Position numbers and translations under genes: made by a program
Notes under the pieces: generated by a model
Seen by the model: the letters and a program-made list of their open reading frames with translations, nothing else
Databases searched by the model: none
What the model was told of the DNA's origin: nothing
In this document: piece by piece, positions 46,917-60,300 of the stretch
Layout: each line of letters opens with the position of its first letter
Position numbering within the stretch: the first letter of the stretch is position 1
Source: Carya illinoinensis
Taxonomy: Eukaryota; Streptophyta; Magnoliopsida; Fagales; Juglandaceae
Assembly: GCF_018687715.1 (NCBI RefSeq)
Contig: NC_056766.1
Coordinates: 9,599,501-9,663,500, forward strand
DNA length: 64,000 nucleotides
Direction of reading: 5' to 3'

Positions 46917-48125
46917 ATGGGAAGCAGCATGAAGGTACATCAGTTCGCACGTGGATTCTGGCCGGAGCACGAACCCTCCCTCACGCTTGGTTGCAAGCGC
47001 TTACGCTCTCTTGCTCCCAAGCTGGCTAACACCGTCGACAGTACCACTACAACTGCCGGTGTTGCGGCTTTTGATCTCAAGAGCTTCATCAAGCCTGAAA
47101 GTGGCCCCAGATCAAAATTCGGTTCCTTTGAAGAGAAGCGAGATTCACCCCAGGTACTACAACCAAGTTTATGATATGATCTACTTGCTTATACTTCTGT
47201 ACATGACAATCATACATATGCATGCAATTTGCTGTAACAATCATTATTGATTCATGCATGTTATTCTTGTAACTGCTACTCATAACTAAAAAGGAACCTT
47301 GCATCGACATATCGATCATCCCATGAGATATACATACTTCATATAAAATGGTGGAAGAACATGTAAGGATCGATAAAGGAATGATGGGAATGAAAACCAG
47401 TATGTCATGATACTGCTCCATGCGAGCGTTAAAGTCTAAAAACAGTTATGTGGGATGCAACGTCGAATACCATAAAGACTTGAGTGTATCTTTTTAATTT
47501 TTTAAGAATTGGCTGCCCGACCGTGTGACACCACTTACGCCAAAAATATTTGCCAAAAAAATTAATGCAGGTGGAAACCCACCCAGGAGGGACGCGGTGG
47601 AATCCAACGCAAGAACAGATAGGGATATTGGAGATGCTGTACAAGGGCGGCATGCGCACTCCTAATGCACAGCAAATAGAACAAATCACCGCGCAGCTTG
47701 GGAAGTACGGCAAGATCGAAGGGAAGAATGTGTTCTATTGGTTTCAAAATCACAAAGCCAGGGAGAGGCAGAAGCAGAAGCGCAGCAGTCTTGGTCTTGG
47801 CCATTGTCCGAGAACTCCTGTCCCCATCACCACTATCACTTTGGAGACCAGGGTATATGCATGATCATAAGCTCAATTTCAAACTATTCAAAACTTCTTG
47901 AGTTTCTCAAAAAGAAGTCAAGTCATGGGCAAGGATTTTCATATCTTAATTCGAATAATATTGCAGGGGGGATTTGAAAGAGATCAGGAAGATAGTCCAT
48001 ACAAAAGAAAATGCAGAAGCTGGACATCTGAAAGCTTAGATGAAGAAGATCAAAGCAAGTCATGTACAGATCAGGAGGGAGATAGAACTCTGGAGCTCTT
48101 CCCATTACACCCGGAAGGCAGATGA
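46917..48125 (+). CDS. WOX4: WUSCHEL-related homeobox protein WOX4 (join of three exons)
   Basis: The exons are 46917-47153, 47571-47852 and 47967-48125. All junctions are GT-AG and fall between codons, giving 225 residues and a TGA stop. Residues 5-30 show the WOX4-type start [11 protein letters not shown]...[13 protein letters not shown]. The homeodomain (about 86-150) has the WOX form [14 protein letters not shown]...MRTPNAQQI...[21 protein letters not shown]. The WUS box TLELFPLHP is at 214-222, directly before the end. Arabidopsis WOX4 is slightly longer (about 250). It is a nuclear transcription factor that keeps vascular cambium dividing downstream of the TDIF-PXY peptide pathway. The first ATG (ACCATGG context) was chosen. 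A second in-frame ATG at 46929 would shorten it by four residues. No lesion is seen, so I infer a working gene. It is the only intact host gene here. Confidence 0.96.
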
Positions 48126-49332
48126 AGGGGTTTGAAATTATTTTATTTTCTCTTTGAGCTTTTGTTCCAGTCCTGCAAGCTGCTTTGATGTGCTTTTTTA
48201 TTTTCTTTCTTTTTCTTCTTTTTCTTTGTTTCGGGAAAGAAGAAAGACAAAGTTTTTTTTTTTTCCTCTTTGTACTCTACTGCTTATTATTCCTGACTCA
48301 TAACCAAAGGGCTAGTCACGCTCTTTATTCGAAGATCTGAGCCTTTTCTTTTGACTACTGGGAACTTGTTGAATCGAAGCTTTTAGGTTAAAAGGGAATA
48401 ACATATGGACACTGAAGTCCACGCACTTACTTCCTCTTAAGCCTATGCTGCGATCCCTTCATATTTTTATATGTTTGAAAACGGACATATCCTCTGTCCT
48501 TAATGCCTACAAGATTATGGTATATTTCACATCTTGATCATGAGACTTTGATAAAGTAGGGCATCAACTATCACGATTCTTTCATTTTTTTTTTCCTTGT
48601 TTTATTTTTATTTTTTTATGTTTCCATGATTGACATGCAACTTTTATTAGAAAAGTAGTAACAGCTAGTGTTGGGTGGGCACAGTACTACTACTACTCTT
48701 TTATTAATATACCACAAAAATTTCAGCTTGTGTGGTAATTTTTTAAAGTCTCAACTTAGTTACCACTTCAAGTACTTTGGGTTGCATATTTTAGCTATTT
48801 CTTGAATCAATTACTACAGCTGGTAAAACAGACGTTTGTGAACCAGTAAGTACGCATGCAAATTCCAAAATGAAGAAAACTTCGACAAGAAAGGAAAAGA
48901 AAAAGAAACATATATATGGTATTCTATAATGGCATCTATATTTTGGAACGTCATTCATTTTTAGGTTTTTTTTCTTTTTCTCTCTTCTTCTTCTTTCTTT
49001 TTTTTTTTTTTTTTTCTTTTTTTTAAATACAGGGGTCGGGTTTGAGCCAAGTTCTCTTATTTGAAAACCAAGCTTTATGTCATCTCGTCTAAAGGACCTT
49101 GGCCTCTATTTTTAATCTTCGTTTTAGTTTTTCTATTTGTTTTTTTTTTTTTTTTTTAAATTAGGATTCCAAATTTGTTTCATTTCTAGCTCTCAAAATC
49201 CATTTGTTTGGCTGCACTGTTTGGTTTCTATCATTTTGTCTTGCATTTACTTAATAAATGGTTTTTAAGTATAACCAATATATATATGCCCTCAAAACCC
49301 ATCAATTTACATATAATATACATACATATATG

Positions 49333-49365
<33 letters not shown>

Positions 49366-50470
49366 TTCTATTAAATAAGTGTCAATCGATGGATGAATAG
49401 TAAATTTCATCCAAAACACACCGTTTTGTCTACTTTCATTATTTGCTCACCGACTAACTTTTTGTTCTTTTTACATTTCTATCGTTCTGTGTTCAATTTT
49501 TTTCCTCTTTTGCCCTTACTTTTATCATGCAATTCCATTAGTCTTTTTACAAGACTAAGCCAATCAAAACCTAATTTCAATTTCATAAACTAGAGAGATC
49601 TACAAAAAAATTCCTCAAACGATTTCAGAAATAAAGGGTGTAGATGTCTAAAGAAAAAAAAAAATTCGACAGACCATTACACAAATTTGCACTCAGATTT
49701 GTATAAAAAAAAAATTGGAAATGTGTTCAAATGTGTTCAATGAAACAGACAGAGAGAGAGGGAGGAAACCTACGTAGATTTAAAGAAATTCTTTCCTCTC
49801 CATGGATTTGCCAACTAAGAACATTGGAAAGGAAGCTTTCCCCAAGTAGCTTTGGAATTCGATTTGGTCAGTATCCTCAGCAGCTCTACCTAAATCCACC
49901 ACCAACCCCAGAACAAAAAATAAAACCACCTAAATGCACAACTCAAATGAAAACCCAAATTTCAAACACACTCAAGAGCACATGCAAAATCTAAAGTTTC
50001 AAAATTATTATATCCAAAGACAGCGACAACACCAAGGCCTCGCCTTCGACAATGAAACTAGCACATTTATCTGCATCACATGCATCAGTAGGTAGTACTG
50101 TGGCTAGCGACTAAGAGATGGGAGAAATGGAGAAACAGGAAGGGAGAGAGAAGGGAGTTGAGGGCTAGATTTGATGGTGGAACTTACTGTGTGGGTGACA
50201 CCGGCACTGCTTGTGGTGGTCCGAGATGGAACCAAAGGTTGGATTTGCTCCAAACATTGATTGGCAGCTCGATGGGTCTTCCTTACGGTGACTACACGGC
50301 GACTACGAGAGGGAGACGTAGGAGACGTCAAGAGAGCTACTGTCCAGAGTGCTCTATGGCTGGTGAAGGCGACAAGGGTTGTGAGGCAGAGAGAGAGAGA
50401 AAATAGGGGGGTTTGAGTTGAGAGAAGGAACTAGGGGAGGGAGAAGGAGGCGAGAATGAGAGTGAAACAT
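48126..50470. other. WOX4 3' region and spacer
   Basis: The first 200-300 bases probably hold the WOX4 3' untranslated region. Poly(T) and (CT)-rich runs lie at 48220-48270, 48985-49025 and 49140-49158, and an (AT)n/(GT)n microsatellite at 49318-49366. 50040-50450 is richer in G and C and could be a LINE leader or a separate insertion. No gene is supported. Confidence 0.5.
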
Positions 50471-51852
50471 TTAGTGACTATGAAGCGTGCATGGCAGCCG
50501 GTGTGAGGGGTGAGATTTCGTGATCTTAATGTGGATCTCTTTTTTGCTGAATTTGAAGATATGCGCGGTAAGGAGAGAGTGTTGAGAGAGGGACCTTGGT
50601 CCTTTGACAAACATTTAGTATTAGTCCAAGAAGTTGATGGGAGTAAACAGGTGCAACAAATTCAGATCCGGGAAGCTACCTTCTGGGTTTGATTCCATGA
50701 TCTCCCTCTTAGGGCTCGTAATGAACGAGTTGGAGCTTGCATTGGAACAAAACTAGGAAGGGTTGTGGAGGTTGACCTGGATAATGGGGAGTTGGCGTGG
50801 AGGGAGTTTCTGCATGTTCGCGTCACTTTGGACGTGTCGAAACCTTTGCTACAAGGAACTCGATTTTCAATGGGGGCTGATGCTTCATGTTGGGTTTGTT
50901 TCTCTTAAGAGAGATTATCAAAAATTTTACTATTTATGTGGTTGCTTGGGCCATGGGGATAGAGAATGTGCTTTACGGAAGAATCTTGCACAGGTTGATA
51001 TGGAAGTATCCTTCTCGTATGGTGCTTGGTTACAGGCTACTAGTTATGGTGATATGTTTTGTGATGGCCACCCATGAGACAAACGAGATAGTTCTCGTAC
51101 TGGTAGATGTGATTCTCCACTGGAGAAGTCTAATTTAGGGGGTAGTGCAGTGACCGAAAAAGTGGATGTAACGATTCCTGGTTGTTCGGCATAGATTAAA
51201 GGGTTAGAGATAAATGCCTCTGACAATTATGCAAATTTAGAGGATTGTATTTTGGCTGCAAATGTGGAAGTAGTTGTAGGTGGAGACGAGAAGTTAGGAA
51301 CCGTTGAGGTTGGAATTCAAATGGTCAACGATGACTCTGCTGCGAAAATCCTTACCTCAACGGCTGCAACGGAAAATGGGCCCCATTTAGTGGGTGCGCC
51401 ATCTCAGGCTAATCACGTACTTGGGTTTTTCCTTAGGATGTTCAAGTGGATGGGCCAACTATCCAAGCAAATAGGCCAGATGTTCAACTGAAGGGGTTTT
51501 CTCGAGTCGGTCCAATTGAGGAGCCAATTCAAGCAGATGGGCCAGATCCAGCGGATGAGAATATTCGAGGGATCGGAAGTGTTCGCATGGGCCCTATGAA
51601 GACAGAAAGGCCTAATGGGTTGTCAAGTAGAAAATGGAAGCATCTTTCGTCTCTTTCTGTTGCTTCCCGTTCTGAAATCGAGGGCACTACACAGATCTCA
51701 TTTCCTAAAAACCGAAGGGCTCTATGTATTGATGGAGGAGGTGATGAAAGACCCAGCAAGCGAGGCACCTCAGTTGGGGGTGATGCAACCGAAGCTTCTC
51801 AGGGTGCTATTATTGGATCGGCGGCGGCTATTGAACAGCCCCATCGTAGCCA
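50471..51852 (+). pseudogene. LINE ORF1 relic (DUF4283 and zinc knuckle)
   Basis: It begins with TMKRAWQPV then a stop, and continues in frame with FRDLNVDLFFAEFEDMRGK and VLREGPWSFDKHLVL, the DUF4283 pattern of plant LINE ORF1 proteins. Near 50931-50975 lies the zinc knuckle LCGCLGHGDREC, where the first cysteine has become tyrosine. The rest is a variable linker. It would coat LINE RNA. At least three stops and a frameshift inactivate it. Confidence 0.82.
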
Positions 51853-54800
51853 AGGAAAATTTTGAACTAGAAGGTCCGTGGGCTTGGGAACCCATGAGGC
51901 ATTCAAACCCTCTGTGATTTTGTGCGGAGGGAAGCTCCCGATATCCTGTTCTTACAGGAGACACGTCTGAAGGCATACGAGTTTGAGGTATGTAAGTTTA
52001 AATTGGGTTTTGTGAACTATTTCGTTGTTGATTGTCGTGGACGAAAGGGGGGTCTTGCTTTGTTGTGGGGAAGGGAGATTTCATTGTCAATTCTTAATTA
52101 TTCTCATTGTCATGTTGATGCTCAGATTGAGGATGATCCTGATAAAGGGTCTTAGTTTTAATGGGTATTTACAGTTTCCCTAAAGTTAGCCAACGTTTTC
52201 AAACTTGGGCAATGTTACAGCAGTTGGGTAGATATAATGGTGAGGCTTGGATGGTGATTGGGGATTTTAATGAACTGTTGCACCACAATGAAAAATGGGG
52301 AGGGAGGCCTCAATCGTTTTGGCAAATCTCTGCTTTTAGGGATGTGGTCAACGACTGCTCTTTAAAGGATTTAGGGTTTAAGGGTAATAAATTTACGTGG
52401 AGTAATTGAAGAGGAGAGGCTATGTGTACTAGTGAGAGGCTTAATAGAGTTTTGACAAATCAGCCATGGTTGGGTTTTTTACCAAATGCATTGGTTACAC
52501 ATGGTTTGGAGGCCTATTCAGACCATGTTCCTATATGGGTTAATACTGAAGGGGAAGGGGGGGCACACTCGTGTCAAGAGACAGTTTAAGTTTAAAGAAA
52601 TGTAGGTAGGAGAGCCAAAATGTGAGGAGATTATTAAGGCTTCTTGGAGGAGAGGTGAAGGGGGATATAGTATGGTTGAGGTTATGAATAAGATTAAAGA
52701 GTGCGGGAAGCAACTTGATACTTGGAATAAACATTGCTTTGGTAATGTAAAAAAGCAATTACACTTGGCTAGGCAAAATATGGAGTTGTTGAGTGATTTT
52801 GATCCAGCAGGGGAATTACAAACAGATCATACATGGGCCTGTGAAGAAGTTCAGAAATGGTTAGAGAGAGATGAGGTAATGTGGAGGTAACGGTCCAAAG
52901 CTTTTGTGGCTTAAGAATGGGGATAAAAATTCAAAATATTTTCACATGAAGGCATCTCAGAGAAGAAGAAAGAATAGATTGGGCAGTTTAAAAGATGGGG
53001 AAGGGGTTTGGCAGGTTGGTGCACAGAGGGATCAGGTCCTGTCAGATTATTTTGGGAATCTTTTTGCGAGCTCTAATCCAAGGGGCTCTACTAATTTTCT
53101 AGAAGTTCTTACTAGTAGAGTAACACCTGATATGAATGCCGAGTTAAGTTAGAGATTTACTGAAGTTGAAGTGCTTTGTACTTTGTTTGAAATGAACCCA
53201 TCTAAGGCTCCTGGACTTGATGGAATGTCTCCAACTTTCTATCAGAAATATTGGCATGTGGCGGGTCCATCTGTGTAGGGAGTTGTGCTTCAGGCATTGA
53301 ATTCAGGTGTTTTTCCTCCTATTAATCATACATACATCACTCTCATTCCAAAGAACAAATGCCCTACTGTTGTTATTGATTATCGACCCATTAGCTTGTG
53401 TAATGTGGTCTATAAGCTTATTTCTAAGGTTATTGCCAATCGTTTGAAAGTTGTTTTGCCTAGTAGGTGAAAGTCAGAATGCTTTTGTTTTGGGTCGTAT
53501 AATTATGGATAATGTGTTAAATGCCTATGAATTGGTGCACTTCTTAAAGCATAAAAAGAAGGGGAAACAAGGGTATATGTCTTTGAAATTAGATATGGAT
53601 AAGGCCTACGATAGGGTTGATTGGTGTTTTCTTCAAAATGTGATGGAGATTATGGGGTTCCAGACAGGTTTCATTTTGTTGGTGATGTATTATGTTAAAA
53701 CTGTCTCCTTTTCAGTTTTGGTCGATGGTAAACCAAAAGGACCAATTTTGCCTACTTGGGAGTTGAGACAAGGGGATCATTTGTCCCCTTATCTCTTCCT
53801 TTTTTGTACTGAATGGCTTACCGCTTTATTAACTACCATTAGGTTAAGAAAGGATATTTCTGGTCTGAAAATTTGTAGAAATACCCCTAATATTAATCAT
53901 TTACTTTTTGCAGATGATAGTATTATTTTTTGCAAGGCTGATGTGGAGAAAAATAGGCGGGTGCAAGCTATGTTAGATGTTTATGAGAGTGTTTCTGGGC
54001 AGAAAATTAATAAAGAGAAAATCTCAATGGTGTTTAGTAGTAATGTGGGGTTGAAGTTACAACATGAGATTCGATTACTTTGGGGTAATGGGGGAAATTC
54101 AGTAGTATGAGAAGTATCTTAGGTTGCCTCCTATAGTGGGTAGATCAAAATCAAGGGCCTTTCAGTCTATCAAGTAAAGGGTTTGGCAAAAATTAAAAAG
54201 TTGGAAGGAAAAGTTGTTGTCCAAAGGGAGCAAGGAGATCTTACTAAAGGCTGTAGCACTATTGATTCCATCCTATTCAATGAGTTATTTTTTATTGTCT
54301 TCAAGTTTTTGTTCGAAATTAGATGGTCTAATGTCTAAATTTTGGTGGGGACAAAAGAGGGAGGAAAAAAGAATTCATTGGGTTAGTTGGCGTAATATGT
54401 GTGAGGGCAAGAGTAGAGGAGGGATGGGCTTCGAGAATCTTAGAAATTTTCAATCTTGCTCTTCTTGCCAAACAAGGGTGGCGGTTAATGCAGGATGAGG
54501 AATCTGTTTTGCATAAACTTCTCAAAGCTCGGTATTTCTCTAAGTCCAACTTTATGGAATCTAGCTTGGGGCATTGTTCATTATATACGTGGAGGGGTAT
54601 TTGGGAGGTTAAGAGATGGTTGAGGGAGGGATATATATGAAGGGTTGGAGATGGGAAGACGGCAAAGTTATGGCATGATCAATGGATTCCAGGTCATAGG
54701 CCTTTGGGTATTAAAATCGGGGAAGAAGTGCTGGATAGGGAGGAAGTAGTGGCTTCAGTTCTTCAAGTGGACAATAGGGGTGGGATTTTCACAAGCTTAG

Positions 54801-55938
54801 GACTCTTTTCAATCCAATGTTAGTGGCTGATATTATGAAAGTCATGGTGTTTCCTGAAGGTATTGCTGATAAGTTGATTTGGAGTAAATAAAGGAGTGAG
54901 TTGTTTTTTATGAAGAGTTGTTATAAGTCGATTATGTCCCAAACTGGGCCTGATGCCGCAAAAGCCTCTTCTTTTGGAAGTCAACAACAATTATGGAAAG
55001 CCTTGTGGAGAATGCCTGCCCCTAATAAGATTAAAGTATTTGCATGGAGGGCATGCAAGGATAGTCTACCCTCGAAAGATAAATTGATGCAGAAACAGGT
55101 GATCCAAGAAGCCACTTGCCGATTCTATATGCAGCCTGCTGGAGATCTATTGCATGCTGTGTTTAGATGTGACTAGTTGCGAGAACATTGGCTTCAGTTC
55201 TTTTCTTCGTTGGCTATTCTGTCCCCCATTAGTTTTTCTGATCTAGCACTGCATCTTGTTGTTGGCAAGGACCGTAATACCTTGGCTCAATTTTTCTGTC
55301 TTACTTGGGGTTTTTGGTATAGGCGAAATAAGTTGGAATTTGATAACACTATTCTAAGTCATCGTCATGTCATCTCTCATTTTTTGGGACTTTTGCATAG
55401 TTATAAAGCTATTTAGGTTAAATCCCAGGTGCAGGTTCGAAATCATTTTAGTTGGAAGACTCCTTCTACTAGGGTCCTTAAGCTCAATACTGATGGAACT
55501 ATATTTTTAGATTTTCATAAGCCAGGGATTGGTGTAATTTTACAAGATTCAGCTAGGCAAGTGATCATGATTGCTTCAAAGCTTGAAGAGGAAGTGGAAA
55601 CGCTAGAAACTGTGGAACTACTTGCTATTTTTTTAGGGATGCAATTGTGTTCTTCTATGGGGATCTAGCACATTGAGGTTGAGAGCGACTGCTTGCTGCT
55701 GGTCCAATCTTTGCAACAAAATAATATGTCGAATTCTATGCTTGGTAATTTATTTTCTAAAGTGCAAAGGTTGTCTAGGTGTTTTACAAGTTGTTCTTTT
55801 ACTCATGTGTATAGAGAGGGTAATAGGGCAACTCATCAAATTGCTAGAAATTCTTGGAGAGTAGAGACTATTGATATGTGGTGGGATTGTATTCTAGACT
55901 TTCTTTTTCAAGCCTTATGGTTTGATAAAGGTTTGTAA
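51853..55938 (+). pseudogene. LINE ORF2 relic (endonuclease, RT, RNase H)
   Basis: The start (KIL.., RGLGNP) at 51853-51900 has lost its ATG and has a stop at the usual Trp. The apurinic-type endonuclease shows PDILFLQETRL (about 51939-51971) and MVIGDFNEL (about 52252). Reverse transcriptase runs about 53150-54060 with [30 protein letters not shown] and the catalytic FADD (about 53908-53919). The zinc-binding region (LWKALWRMPAPNKIKVFAWR) is at about 54990-55050. A type I RNase H (KLNTDGTI) starts at about 55480, and the frame ends at TAA 55936-55938. It would copy LINE RNA into a nicked target. Roughly ten stops or shifts make it nonfunctional, although RT retains a 219-codon open stretch (53451-54110). 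Confidence 0.88.
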
Positions 55939-55974
55939 TTATTTATCTTGAATAAAGATGGTTGTTTCTATCAA

Positions 55975-55996
55975 AATAATAATAATAATAATAATA
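55975..55996 (+). repeat. (AAT)n tail of the LINE
   Basis: Seven or so AAT units directly after the LINE 3' untranslated region. A second short AAT run lies at 56025-56036. Confidence 0.85.
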
Positions 55997-56611
55997 GTAA
56001 TACTTAGTACACATTCGACTCTAAGTAATAATAATAGGTGAGGTACTATAATTAAAAATTTTCATAAGGAATTAAATTCTAATTTTATAATAATTTTAAA
56101 ATATAATATGTAATTATTAATATTTTATTTTGAGAAGTGTGAGAATGTAAAATCAGTTATTATTTCTTACAGAGCCTTTGAGAAGTGAAATAGATTAATA
56201 AATATTTTTTAAAAACATTTAACAAAATTGTTTACAATTGGTCATTTGTAATCTGGTTAAAAAAAAAAAACTTAAAAAAACTATTTACAATTTAAAAGTT
56301 AGCAGTGAAACAAAACCATTCTTTTACATCGATAAAACTTTATCTATATTTAACTAAGATGCTTTAGACCATGCATTTCTCTTACTATCAATTTATTTTT
56401 CATAAGGTTAATATTTGTATTTCATACATTCATTTTCCTATTACACTTGGTAATTATTTTAGGTGAATGTTATATAATAATTATATTTTTATAAGAGCAT
56501 ATGAAATTGTAAATATTTATTATAACAAGTTTGTATTTAATAGGTTTGTAATATTTATTATAATATTACATATTATTTGCCTCTTCAAAGGTCAAAGCGA
56601 AAGGAGTTTTT
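55997..56611. other. AT-rich spacer between LINE and chromovirus
   Basis: A/T-rich with no gene. It ends where homology to the chromovirus LTR begins. Confidence 0.5.
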
Positions 56612-57190
56612 CGGCCGGTGATGAAGTGGTGGCCGGATGTGGAGCGACGGCGGCGGATCAGGGCAAAAACCGTGGGGGCTTCAAGGGCGTTTTTCGGCCA
56701 AACGGCTGGCCGGATGGGGCTGAGGTTCGGTGGGGAGGTGCGCCGGAGGGAGGTGCTTCGACCGGTGAGGGCGGTGTGCCGCACGGCGGCCAGACGGCGG
56801 TGGGTCGAGGGGCTAAGCTGGTTAGGGCGTGGGAGAGGAGAGAGAGAGGGTCGACGGAACGCGGGAAGAAAGAAGAAAAGAAGAAGAAAGAAGAAAAAAA
56901 AAAAGAAAAAGAAAAGAAAGAAGAAAAAGAAAAGATAAAAAGGGAAAAAAGGAAAAAGGAAGAAAAAGAGATGTAGGAAGAAATGAGGTCCAATCCTCAC
57001 TCCGGACAACAAAACAAAACCGCCGAGAAAGAGATTAAAAAACCTTAAAACAAATAAATAAATAAAACACAACATCCAATAAATTAAAAACTAATTTTAA
57101 AACGCAATAAATTAAAATAAATAAACTAATATATTAATTGAAATAAAAACAACCCTTCAATGAAAATACACGTGAAAGCGGGTCATCACA
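56612..57190 (-). repeat. Truncated 3' LTR of the chromovirus
   Basis: Read on the minus strand it starts TGTGATGACCCGC at 57190, as the solo LTR does, and follows it to about 56612, where homology ends in unrelated AT-rich DNA. About 1.5 kb of the LTR is missing. Confidence 0.88.
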
Positions 57191-57204
57191 TCCTCCCCCC
57201 TTAA
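57191..57204 (-). other. Polypurine tract of the chromovirus
   Basis: TTTAAGGGGGGAGGA on the minus strand (57191-57205) abuts the TGTGATG start of the 3' LTR. Confidence 0.88.
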
Positions 57205-57309
57205 AAACAAATTTCGTCCTCAAAATTTGCAAGATCAACCACCAACTTAAAACAAGCCACATAAAAACACATAAACCAGCTGTGACCAAGATTAAGATAC
57301 ATACCTTCA

Positions 57310-60300
57310 TTATTCAAACAAGTACGGGTACTGCTCCCTCATGTCCGCTACTCGCTCCCAAGAGAAGTCTTGAGCTAACGGATCTCCCCAAGCCACCTTA
57401 ACTAGTGGTATCGTCTTGGACCTCAACTATTGCTCCTTCCAATCCATGATCTGCGATGGAACAACCTCATAAGTGAGATCCGATTGCAACTGAATACCCT
57501 CTGGGTCGACGAAGCGTGGCTCTTGCTGTCCAAAGCTCTTCTTCAGGGATGATACGTGGAAGACATCGTGAATATCGCCAAAATACTCTAGCAAAGCAAC
57601 TCTATAGGCAATGGACCCTACCTTCTCTAGAATCTGAAAAGGACCGACATACCTCGGATCCAACTTCCTCTTCTTACCAAAACGCTCAACACCTCTCATG
57701 GGAGAGACTTTAAGGTAAACCCAATCACCAACTTCAAAAAATAACTCTCTCCTCCTGGTATCAGAGTAACTTTTCTGGCGACTCTGACCTGCCGCCATTT
57801 TATCTCTGATGATCCGAACTTGGCTTTGCATCTCCTGAATTATTTCGAGTCCAATTATCCTACTCTCCCCGACTTCATCCCAACACAGGGGCGACCTGCA
57901 CTTTCTCCTATAAAGAGTTTCATAGGGAGCCATCTGAATGGTCGCATGGAAGCTATTATTATATGCAAACTCGATGAGTGGCAAGTGGTTTTCCCAACTC
58001 CCTTGAAATTCCATGACACATGCTCGCAACATGTCTTCAAGGGTCTGAATGGTGCGCTCTGATTGGCCGTCTGTCTGCGGGTGATATGCAGTACTGAACT
58101 TCAACTTAGTACCCAAAGCTGCCTGCAAACTCTTCCAGAACTGCGACGTAAACCTTGGGTCTCGATCCGACACTATACTCTTTGGTATGCCGTGCAGCCG
58201 CACTATCTCCTTGACATACAAGCGGGTCAACTTACCCAAGGAATCGGTGTTATTAACAGGCAAGAAATGAGCACTCTTCGTTAACCGGTCAACAATCACC
58301 CAAATAGAATTTTTCCCACTAGGCGTTCTTGGCAAACCCACTACAAAGTCCATCATGATGTCATCCCATTTTCACTCAGGAATAGGGAGGGGTTGGAGCA
58401 TACCTGCAGGTCTTTGATGCTCAGCCTTCACTTGACGGCATGTGTGGCATTTCTCAACATATAAGGCAATATCCTTCTTCATTCCATCCCACCAGTAATT
58501 TTTCTTCAAGTCCCGATACATCTTCGTACTGCCGGGATGAACTGAATAAGGGGCTGCTTGAGCTTCTGCCATGATCCGCTCTTTGAATTCTGAATCTTTA
58601 GGGACCACTCTGCGATCTCAGAACTGAAGTATCCCATCATTATCCATGCTATAATGCAACGGCCCTTGAGATTTTCTGACTCTTTTTCTGATATTCAGCA
58701 GCTTCGGATCCTTCCTTTGAAGAGTCTTCAATTCTTCAAAATTAGTTACCTGAATATCAAGAACTGAAGATAAAATCTCTTCTTGCTGCGAACTCTCAAT
58801 AAGGAGCCTTCTCATCCCACAAAGCAACGAATCCAATTCTGACGGCTCGGCTTCATCTTCTAAGTGCGACTTTCGGCTCAAAGCATCAGCAACTATATTA
58901 GCCTTCCCCGGATGGTACTTGATCTCACACTGATAGTCACTGATTAGCTCTAGCCATCGCCTCTGCCTCATGTTCAGATTTTTCTGGGAAAACAAATGCT
59001 TCAAGCTCTTGTGATCAATAAATACCTCGCAAGCTTCCCCATACAAGAAGTGCCGCCAGATCTTGAGAGCAAAAACAATCGCAGCCAATTCTAAATCGTG
59101 CGTCGGATAATTCTTCTCATGGTCCTTTAGCTGACGAGATGCATAGGCAACAACCCGTCCTTCCTGCATAAGGACACAACCCAAACCAAACTTAGACGCA
59201 TCACTGAAGACTACGAATGGCTTATGCGGTTCCGGGAGCGCTAACACTGGTGCCGTCGTCAACCTGTTCTTTAATTCTTAGAAGCTTCTCTCACACTTAT
59301 CTGACCAAACAAATTCTGTATTCTTCCGAGTCAAAGCTGTGAGAGGTCCGGATAGGTGAGCAAAACCCTCCACAAATCTTCGGTAATATCCGGCGAGCCC
59401 AAGAAACTCCGAATCTCGCGCACTGTAGTCGGGCGCTGCCATGACAAAATGGCTTCTACCTTACTGGGATCAACAGCCACTCCGTCTCGGGAAATTACAT
59501 GCCTAAGAAATTTAACTTCTTCCAACCAGAATTCACACTTGCTGAGCTTGGCGTACAATTGGTGTTCTCTCAATTTCCCAAGTACCAGACGAAGATGATA
59601 CACGTGCTCTTCAACATCTCGGGAATAAATCAGAATATCATCGATGAATACTACCACAAAGGAATCTAGATAAGGTCGAAATACTCAATTCATTAAATCC
59701 ATGAAAGCAGCAGGGGCATTAGCTAACCCAAACGGCATCACCTTAAATTCATAATGCCCATACCTCGACCTGAAGGCAGTTTTAGGCACATCCTTGTCTC
59801 TGATCCTCAGTTGGTAGTATCCCGACCTCAGATCAATTTTAGAGAACACAGCTGCTCTTTGAAACTGATCAAATAAATCATCTATCCGCAGGAGAGGATA
59901 TTTATTTTTTATGGTCACCTTATTTAATTCCCGATAATCTATGCACATACGGAGGGTTCCATCTTTCTTTTTAACAAACAAAACTAGTGCACCCCACGGT
60001 GAAGTACTAGGCTGAATAAATCCTTTCTCTACCAGCTCTTGCAACTGAGTCTTCAACTCTTTTAATTCAGCCGGTGCCATGCGATAAGAAGCTTTATGCA
60101 CAGGAGCCGCTCCAGGTTCTAAGTCTATAACAAATTCCATTTCCCGCACAGGGGGTAGTCCAGGCAAGTCATCCACAAACACATCGGGGAATTCTTCCAC
60201 AACTGGAATGTCTGCCAAAGACTTCTCCTCAGACGGCGTGGACACCATCTGAACCAAGAATGCATCCGCTCCCCATGCAATCTCTCTTCTTGCTTGAATT

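Larger units (their letters stand above)
50471..55996 (+). mobile_element. L1-type LINE retrotransposon, nearly full coding length, inactive
   Basis: A non-LTR element with ORF1 (nucleic-acid binding), ORF2 (endonuclease, reverse transcriptase, zinc-binding region, RNase H) and a 3' end in (AAT)n at 55975-55996. No LTRs flank it. Many stops and shifts break both frames. The 5' limit is where ORF1 homology begins. The original leader may start earlier, and I could not find the target duplication. Confidence 0.9.

Noticed and set aside
47089..47421. Minus-strand frame across WOX4 exon 1 and intron 1
   Set aside because: Antisense to a well-supported gene, with no domain.
56467..57075. Two 169-codon frames, Lys/Glu-rich on one strand and Phe/Ser-rich on the other
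   Set aside because: Both lie mostly in the truncated chromovirus LTR and its purine tract.
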